64,000 nucleotides of DNA from NCBI GenBank assembly GCA_019454045.1, contig SKCR01038142.1, positions 1 through 64,000 on the forward strand, read 5' to 3'. Made by a program: the position numbers and the translations under genes. Position 1 is the first letter of the stretch. Every line of letters begins with the position of its first letter. This DNA comes from Zanthoxylum bungeanum. Taxonomy: Eukaryota; Streptophyta; Magnoliopsida; Sapindales; Rutaceae. Under the pieces are notes generated by a model. That model saw nothing but the letters and a program-made list of their open reading frames with translations. It was not told the origin of the DNA and made no database searches. Below are positions 55,942-64,000 of this stretch, one piece after another.

Positions 55942-56848
55942 TGTAACAACCCCAATCTGGGAAATGCTACCGTCAGGGAATACACTGTACTATTCCCCTG
56001 AGCCTTTGACTTCTCACATCTGTTATTTTTATCTCATGTATGGACTCATGCACGAGACCGATACCCAACTCTATCTCATTAATGTTTATCATTTTTCTAA
56101 CCCAATACTCAAATTCACTATACATCATAACTTTAGTATTAAACGTCTATAAACCTTTACATGCATATATTATACTAGGCATATTATATGTTACACAACA
56201 TTCTCTGACACTATCTGAACTGAACTTTGACTCGACCGGGAGGACCAAAACCCTCTAGTGACTGCCATCAGTATCCATCCCCTCGAGCTCATCCTCTGGG
56301 AATACCTGCAAAACAAGAAACTGGGAGTGGGGAGGTTAGACCATTTGTACGATCTAAGTGAGTGGACGATTTAAAATGAAAACTGAAATGCTATTTTGAA
56401 AATCCTTGGTTCTAAATCCCGAATTCTCGCAGGAAAACAGTATTATATAAAACTATTTTCTTGTCTGAAAACTCTGAACTCTTTTTTTCAAAAACCTTGT
56501 CTGAAATTTCTTTTATAAAACTTATCTTTTCTGAAAGTTTTTTATAAATCTGTTGTTTCTGAAAAACTTTTTTTTTCTAGAAAATCTCTCTCTAAAAAAC
56601 TAATTTTGAAAATCTGTGTCTGAAAACTATTTTTGAAAACTGATCTTTGTCTTTGAAAACATGACGTATGGCGGCGTTACGTATTGTCGTCCCCCCATAC
56701 GTCTAACTAGAGCCAGATTGGCTAATCCATGACTTCGGGGCGTTACATATCACCGTCCCCTAAAGCATGCCACTCATGTTCCTGAAACTAGTGGTCTTGG
56801 GGCGTTACGTATCGCCGTCCCCCAACCTACTGAACTAGAACTAGGGGT
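55942..56848 (-). repeat. 5' LTR of gypsy G, truncated by element C
   Basis: Plus-strand start TGTAACAACCCC. From 56069 it aligns with the other LTR from 34254, including the GGGGCGTTACGTATC repeats. It is cut at 56848 where LTR C begins. Confidence 0.75.
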
Positions 56849-58258
56849 TGATGAGCGGAAAATATATTAATATTTACCGCCCATTTTACTTAATATTTTG
56901 TATAGTTTCTTGGGTATTGTGAATCTTTTGATGTGTTTTGTGTTATTTTACAGATAAATAAAATATCGAGACTCACTGGAGTCAAATCAGGGATAAAACG
57001 GTGAAAACCAGATGAAAAAAAGGCAAAATGATAAATTTACTATTCACAAGTCGCGACGCGAAACCTTTTCTGTGTCGCAATGCATCTCAATTATTCAACT
57101 GCTGACACGCATCATCACCACATCATCACTTGTTTCATCACTGCATCATCATGATGTCAGCACAATTATTGATTTGCCGACAGCCGCCATCTACTGTAGT
57201 GCGCGTCGCGACGCGCAAGCCCTTTGTAGCCTATAAATAGTGGCTGATTTCATTTCAATTCTTCATACTTTCTTATAGGGAATTTCCTTAAGAATACTAA
57301 GAATAGAGTATCTTGTTTGTTTAATTTCAGTTTTCTTGTATTTAATTTTTATTTTAAGTAATAAATCTTTCTTTGTTTTACTTAAGAGTATGAGTAGGTG
57401 ACTTCTTTCTCCTGGGGTGAAGGTGAAACTTTTATTAGTTTAATTTAGATTAATCTCCCTTATTTTATAATATATAAATTATCTTAAAACTAGACTTAAT
57501 TGGATACCGTCATTATGGTCGGTTGGACTTAATTAAATTAATTTTAACCTGACTTAATTGGATACCGCCTTTATGGTCGATTGGAATTAATTAAAACTTG
57601 ACTTAATCAGGATACCACCTATATGGTCGCTTGGTAATATAATATAAATTTATATATTATAATAAGGGAAATTTCTAAATTTGAAATAATATAAGTGGAT
57701 CCCCAAACCCTGACATTTTATTTCATTGTTGTAATTTTTACTTTTTAGTTTTCAACTTATTTTATGATGTTTAGTTTATTTTGTCTTTAGTAATCCTAGA
57801 TATCTGTCGTAACTAAATACATTATCTAAGGTTGTGATGAATTCCAATACCATAGCCTTATAAGTTGTTTTTTGTGTCTCGTGTGATGTATAGGTTTATT
57901 TATTTAGTCTTAATCTTAATGTTCTCATTAACTGGCCACTAATAAGATTGATTGATTTGGTAACTTAAAATGAACTTGACGAATGGATTTTAGGTTTCAG
58001 CCTTAGACTCAATAGCTCACGATCTCACATTCACCTTAGAGATTTCATTCCAGGATAGACATATACCTGTCGGTCGTGAGTAGCCATAATTGGAACTTAA
58101 TCTTAATGAATTGGAGTTTGGAGTTTCTATAAATAGACATATAGTTAATTGGGTTACTTTGGGTGTTTGCATCTGACCATCGACATAGGCTTTTGCATAT
58201 CTTCGTGTTATAGGTTAATAAACTGACATATTACACAAGCATAATATAATCGCTTCAA
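56849..58258 (+). repeat. Truncated LTR of element C, diverged A/B family
   Basis: Starts TGATGAGCGGAAAATATATT, carries a TATAAATA at 57232-57239, palindrome GCGTCGCGACGC at 57203-57214 and degenerate hairpin units near 57500-57640. It has a far smaller ACGT array than A or B. It ends abruptly at about 58258 inside the LTR and joins gag directly. Confidence 0.82.
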
Positions 58259-58259
58259 C

Positions 58260-59042
58260 ATGAACAATCAAGAACTTGAACCTTTGGAAGTTGCACCACC
58301 AATTCCCATTCGAGATAGAACAATTCCGGTGATTGACAGATTTATATCATGCATTGTACTTCCTCCATTACCAACAAATGTGTTTGATATAAAAACATGC
58401 ATTCAGATGATACAACAATCATTTCAGTTTGGGAGAAGTGCAACTGAAGATCCCAATGCCCACATCTGCAACTTCCTAGAAGTTTGTGGCACATTCAATT
58501 AATATCGAGCAGCCGAAGAAGCAGTGCGTCTGCGTGTGTTCCCATATTCCTTGAAAGACAGAGCTAAGGCTTGGCTCCATTCACTACCAACAGGTTCCAT
58601 CATAACTTGGAACACTCTTTCCACCAAATTCCTTGCAAAATATTTTCCCCTAGCTAGAACAGCAAAATTGAGAAATGACATCACATCATTTGTGCAACAT
58701 AACTCAAAATCCCTTTGCGAAGCATGGGAAAGATACAAAGAATTGCTCTGAAAATGTCCTCACCATGAGATTATAAAGTGGCTTCAAGTCCAAACCTTCT
58801 ATAATGGGATTTATGGACTAATGAGAACCACAATAGATGTTGCTACTGGAGGAGCATTAATGGCAAAAGGAGAAGATCAGGCTTGGGACTTAATTGAAGA
58901 AATGGCCAACAATAATTCCTTGTGGCGAACAGAGAGAAGCATGATCCATCAAATAGCAGGAATCCACGAAGTAGGAACCAACATAGCTGTGAATGCCAAG
59001 ATGGATCAGATATGCAAATTCCTAGAAACTCTTAGCATGCAG
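58260..59042 (+). pseudogene. Athila-type gag fragment of element C
   Basis: Encodes the same gag domain as A (AWLHSLPTGSIITWNTLSTK at about 58560) with a TAA at about 58501-58503, a TGA at about 58749 and further in-frame changes. The first codons, leader, primer site and last part of the LTR are missing, so LTR and gag were joined by deletion. It retains a segment that A has lost (around 58795-58830). It is cut at about 59042 by minus-strand copia F1c. Confidence 0.82.
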
Positions 59043-62000
59043 GTTTCCAGATCTATCCCGGTAGATCCTTATTCCTAGAATAAAGGCTGCCTCTCCCAGG
59101 TCTTTCATTGAGAATTTTAATGAAAGCCAAGCTTTCACCAATCGTAGCATAGGAATGTCATTGCTAAGAAGCAATACATCATCAACGTATAGGACAATGA
59201 ATGTCAGTGAGCTCCCACTAACCTTCTTACATACACAAGAATCATCATCGTTTTGAATGAAACCATATTCTTTTACGATCTCATCAAAACGTTGGTTCCA
59301 AGAACGCGATGCTTGCTTTAATCCATAAATGGATCAGTTTAACTTGCAAACCTTGTTTGCATGTCTTGGTACGACAAAACCATCAGGTTGTTGCATATAA
59401 ATACCTTCCAAAAGGTTTCCGTTAAGGAAAGCGATTTTGACATCCACCTGCCATATTTCATAATCGAAATATACAACAATAGCAAGCATTATCCGAATGG
59501 ATTTAATCATGGCAACAGGTGAAAAGGTTTTGTCGTAATCGACACCATGTCTTTGACGATACCCTTTAGTTACAAGCCTAGCTTTGTACGTTTGTATGTT
59601 GCCTTCCATGTTTGTCTTCCTTTTGAAGACCCATTTACAACCAATAGGCTTAATGCCTTCTGGTACATCAACCAGTGTCCAAACTTGGTTGGTATACATG
59701 GAATCCATTTCGGACTTCATGGCTTCTTGCCATAAAGCGGAGTCGATACCTTGTATCGCTTCCTCATACGTAGCCGGTTCATCTTCCTCTATAAGATTAA
59801 TTTCTACATGAGGTGAGATCAGAAACCCATACCTCTCAGGTTATTTTCTGACTCTCTCCGACTTACGCGGTTCTTGTGTATCAGAAGATTGTGGAATAGT
59901 CTCATCCCTGATGGACTGTTGGTGTTCCGTGAGGGGGTCGGTGCTACGAACAGTATCACTCCAATTTTCATCGAGTTCTACTTTCCTCCCACTTACCACT
60001 GCATTCATGAATTCCTTTTCTAGGAAAACTGCATGAAGAATAACAAATATTTTGTTCTCTTGTGGGTTGTAGAAATAATATCCTTTCGTTTCCTTAGGAT
60101 ACCCTACAAATAAGCACTTATCCGATTTGGGTTCTAGTTTGGTACTATCCAAACGTTTAACATATGCCCAGCATCCCCAAATCTTTAGGAATAAGAAACC
60201 GGTTTCTTTCCTGTCCATATCACATATGGAGTCTGTTCAACAGACTTTGACGAAACCTTATTCAAAATAAGTATTGTACTATTTAATGCGTATCCCCATA
60301 AGGAAATTAGTAGCTCTGTGTGACTCATCATTGACCTTACCATGTCCAACAAAGTTCGGTTTCTCCGTTCGGACACACCGTTCAATTGAGGTGTTCCGGG
60401 AGGAGTCAATTGTGAAAGAATACCATATTCTTTCAAGTAATCTTGAAACTCATTGCTTAAGTATTCTCCACCATGGTCCGATCGCAATGTTTTAATACTT
60501 TTGCCAGTCTGTTTTTTTACTTCGTGTCGAAACTCTTTGAATTTCTCAAAAGTTTCTGACTTGTGTTTGATAAGATACACATAACCATAACGCGATTCAT
60601 CATCCGTAAAGGTTACAAAGTATTCATATCCACCTCTAGCCTGGCTAGACATGGGCCCGCATACGTCACTATGAACGAGGGCTAACAGCTCGGTGGCATG
60701 AACACCTTTACCACTAAAAGGTGTTTTAGGTATTTTGCCTAATAAACAAGATTCGCAGACATCATATGAATTATGATCAAATCCGTCCGAATATCCACTC
60801 TTCGAAAGTGTGGATATACGAGTTTTGTTAATGTGTCCCAGACGACAATGCCACAAATAAATCTCATATGTTTTACTCAATTTGAGCTTTTTGTTTGTCA
60901 TGTTATATGTTTGAGATTCGTTTATATTCAAAATATAAAGACCATTATTTACATCTGCTGTACATATCTCAATATCATCTTTATAAACAAAACACCCAGT
61001 GTTCCTGAATACAAAGGTATACCTGCATCGGGTTAAACTAGATACAGAGATTATACTTCTAGTCAAACTAGGTACAAAATAACAGTCGCCTAATGTAAGT
61101 ACATGCCCTGAGGGCAGATTCAAAACATAGGTGCCAACGACAAAAACGGCGACTCTCGTCCCATTTCCGACTCGCATGTCGATCTCTCCTGAAGCCAGTC
61201 TCTTACTAATCAGCAGATCTTGCACATCAATACATATATGAGTACCACATCCAGTATCAAAAATCCAATTTTTAAAACCAGTAGTGGACATGTTTATTTC
61301 AATAACAAACATACCTGAAGCCAGAGTCTTGCCAGCCTTCGCTTCCTTCAAGTCCTCCTTGAACTTACGGCAGTCACACTTCCAGTGACCATGTTTGCAA
61401 CAGTGTAGGCAGATGTCTTAGTATATGTCATTTGTCTTCCCAGAAGACTGTGACGATTGAGCCTTGCCCTTTTTCTTCTTCTTCTTCACACCCCTATAAG
61501 CCTCCGGCCAAGCCTTGGCCTTCTTGGATGTCGAAGTAAGATGCGCCTCGCACTTCTTTCCTTTCAGAAGCTCTGGCTCTGCCTCTTTCAGCATAGCCAA
61601 TAACGCTCCAAGAGTTTTCTCTTGGTTCATCATATTATAGTTCATGACGAACCCGCCCCAGCGGTCGAGCAGAGACTGTAAGATCAAATCTATGGAAGTC
61701 TCATCCTCGAAGGTAATGCCCAGCTGACCCAACTGTTTGATGTCAGCAATCATCTACGACACATAGTGTTCGACAGATGTACCCTCTGACATACGAGAGC
61801 GAAAGAGCTTCTTCTACAAATCATATTTCTGAGATCTAAGATTAGATCTATGAAGATCCTTTAACTTCAACATCATCGCATAATGATTCAATCATTTATT
61901 CTGACGACGAAATTGAGGAGTCATTGCAGCAAGCATAACGGATTGAGCAGTAAAGTTATCATCACGATGAGTCTTCCAAAGCTCATGCACTACTGGCTAC

Positions 62001-62158
62001 TCAAGTCCGGGCTCAGGCCCGAGAGGTCTCTCTATTACATAGAGTAACTTCTCAGCTCCCTGGACTATCCTGAGGTTCATTTCCCAGTCTGGAAAATTTG
62101 CGCCATTAAAGACATTCTCACCCATGATTATATCCCTAACGCTTATCTTTCCAGCCAT
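59043..62158 (-). pseudogene. Copia F1c gag-pol polyprotein, 3'-truncated and decayed
   Basis: The ATG at 62158 (followed by codons for AGKISVRDIIMG) opens gag. A disrupted stretch near 61760 and a loss of frame in the knuckle region at about 61380-61418 interrupt it. A 388-codon frame (61351-60185) holds protease DTGCGTHIC, the pre-integrase finger and the integrase core. The linker (60218-59841) and RT N-terminus (59720-59334) follow in shifted frames. The element ends in RT at about 59043, so RNase H and the 3' LTR are missing. Same family as F1b by close similarity throughout. Confidence 0.9.
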
Positions 62159-62322
62159 TTTGATTGCTATAGTCCAACTATCCAATAAAGTATTTCGGGT
62201 ACACTCAAATGCATTGGTTACTATAGTCCAACTATATAACCAACTACAAAATGAGTAGTGTTGAGTACAGTCTAACTATTCAAAGAAAACAATAAATGAA
62301 TATTAGTCCAACTAATATATAT

Positions 62323-62373
<51 letters not shown>

Positions 62374-64000
62374 ACGAGAAATAATAGAGCGCGCATATTA
62401 GCGAGTATTAAACGAAATTGAAAATTTAATACTAGCCTCCCACTAATTTTCGGCGATTCTCTAACCCTCCGTTGAGTACTCGGGAAACCTAGTTTCGTAG
62501 TGGGCTAGGATCCCGTTAAATAATACACAACCTTGACTTTGGCCAACAAGCTGTATAAAATTTAACTAGGTAGATCTCTAAGATCAATTGGATCCCATCC
62601 AATTCCTAGATCCGGTAGGTGGACTTCCAAGTCCGAAACATATATCCAATATATTTCCTAACATGTTTCCTCTGAATCAACTAAGCCTTGGCTTTGGCTC
62701 AACAAGCTTAATGATTCCAGTTAAGCGCGACCCATTGACAGTGGGAAAGCTTCGTAATCCACGTCGATGAACTAGAGTGATCGTGACTTTGTCCAACAAG
62801 TCACAACTGCCCAAGACATGCGATATTAACAAAGCTTTCATGGTTCAAACACATCCGCGATAGACAATGATCTTGACTTTGGCCAACAAATCAAAGCCAA
62901 TCTTGGATCTTTAGAGAGAACCACTCAATGGAATGAAATGCTTAATATTAAATACGATGACATTTTTCATAAATTGGCAACCAATTTATTATCTTTGATT
63001 AGGTCTCATCATACACCCTTAAACATGCATTCTAAAAGCATAATAAGGCGCAAAAAATATAATAATGATATGCGAATGGATATTCATAAACATTTTGTTC
63101 CTAGAACAAATCTCTCTCCCGATAGCACTTTACATTCTTCAAAGTACCCAATTACATAACACTATTAGAAACCTCATTTACATTTAGAGGAATTGGTGAG
63201 AAAAGAAATTCAATGAGAATAAGAGGTGATAGGCTGGACGCGCATGTCCAATTTCAAATTAATACCATATTTACAATAATTTCCAAAATTGTCATCACTC
63301 ATCTAATATCCATCCGATATACATTATTCAAACAAATACATCAAAGCATTCACACATAGCATGTTGTCAATCAATCTAATCCAATTAATTAATTCTTCAA
63401 TTAATGACCATCCAATGTTCATACAACGATTTGATTTGAGAGAGTCCAACTCATTTAAGAATAAATACTCAAAGTAAGTATTCTTGAATTATATCGAACT
63501 ACAATATTAAATCCAATTTAAATTGTATTCAATACTAATTCAAGTTCAATTCCAAATTAAACAATTACACTTATTATATTAATGCCTTTATAGACTTGGA
63601 TTCCAAATCCAATCCAAATGGTCTCAAAGGCCCATTTAGCATCCAATGCCATTTCTATTAGGTCCAATGGGCTTTTAATTAATTCTTTAGGCATGGACTT
63701 TTGGCCATTATGGATCAAGCCCATAATGCCTTGGCCCATTTAGGAATCACCCTATGCCATAAATTAATTTTGGCCCATTAGGCCCAATTAGATTATTAAA
63801 GGCACAAAAGTCATATTTTGAACTTTCATGGAAATAGTTTAGGCCCAATTGGGTCCAACCCAATTTTCCATAACCAAACGTGGCCCAACCATGCCCATTA
63901 ATCCAAATATAACCAAATTAGCCCAATTAGTATTTTAGGGACTAATTTACATTAATACAATATTCCAAATATTACATTAATCCAATTTAAGTATAATTAA
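62159..64000 (-). other. Leader of copia F1c, running off the window
   Basis: Matches the leaders at 387-2644 and 7080-9257, with the GACTTTGGCCAACAA repeats (about 62535, 62784, 62876) and the TGGGCY cluster (63620-63930). The primer site and 5' LTR should lie beyond the right edge. Confidence 0.7.
62315..62371. repeat. (TA)n microsatellite
   Basis: About 55 bases of nearly pure TA inside the F1c leader; the matching place in the other F1 leaders has only a short TA run. Confidence 0.9.

Larger units (their letters stand above)
34254..56848 (-). mobile_element. Gypsy element G (minus), host of nested insertions, internally deleted
   Basis: The 3' LTR (34254-36785) and polypurine side lie on the left; the leader, primer site (55921-55937) and part of the 5' LTR (55942-56848) lie on the right. 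The LTRs align (34254-35050 with 56069-56846). Between them sits copia F3, itself split by B. No gag-pol of G remains, so a deletion accompanies the F3 junction at 55309. The outer ends are cut by LTR D on the left and element C on the right. Confidence 0.75.

Overview
The window looks like heterochromatic, transposon-packed nuclear DNA from a flowering plant, probably a eudicot. I found no host gene in its native position. Almost every base can be assigned to LTR retrotransposons: Ty1/copia polyproteins, Ty3/gypsy LTRs and Athila-type gag/protease/integrase pieces. Priming sites match plant initiator tRNA-Met and tRNA-Asp. The only host-type gene is a cytokinin-activating LOG gene, and both copies of it sit inside retrotransposons without introns.

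Layout. 1-15162: one copia family (F1) in three pieces: the 5' end of a minus-strand copy (1-4696), a scrambled minus-strand patch (4697-6814), and a nearly complete plus-strand copy with a decayed polyprotein (6815-15162). 15163-16970: old LTR-like DNA with a 52-bp tandem repeat. 16971-22525: minus-strand copia F2 (3' LTR plus decayed polyprotein). 22574-32474: element A, minus strand, an Athila-like non-autonomous element with 2.1-kb LTRs, a gag-protease-integrase-tail remnant, an unknown 161-aa ORF and an intact 217-codon LOG gene. 32690-34253: truncated LTR of the same family (D). 34254-56848: a nested stack in which gypsy G (minus) is interrupted by copia F3 (minus), whose reverse transcriptase is split by element B (plus, 40079-49636) with a perfect 5-bp target duplication (ACACT). 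56849-59042: truncated plus-strand relative (C). 59043-64000: the 3'-truncated polyprotein and long leader of another minus-strand F1 copy.

Main result. Elements A and B share LTRs, a tRNA-Asp-type primer site, the region around LOG, a two-copy hairpin repeat in the 3' region and the polypurine tract, but have different 5' coding modules. Reverse transcriptase and the integrase core are missing from both, so they must depend on a partner element. In A the gag/pol remnant is broken by stops and frameshifts, yet the LOG frame is open from ATG to stop. B is young (its LTRs differ at about 7 bases plus one 1-base indel) and keeps the LOG frame, but has lost the start codon. Each ORF lies just downstream of a pyrimidine-rich 3' splice-site-like sequence. 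The LTR promoter holds a dense array of ACGT-core (G-box / TGACGTCA) motifs above a TATA box. Together these suggest a retrotransposon family carrying a plant-hormone gene as spliced cargo under a bZIP-type promoter. That interpretation is inference; the arrangement itself is read from the sequence.

Other structures include a perfect 12-bp palindrome (GCGTCGCGACGC) recurring in several element families, often paired 21-23 bp apart; four consecutive bulged hairpins in the A/B/C LTRs; and serial AT-rich hairpins in the F1 LTRs.
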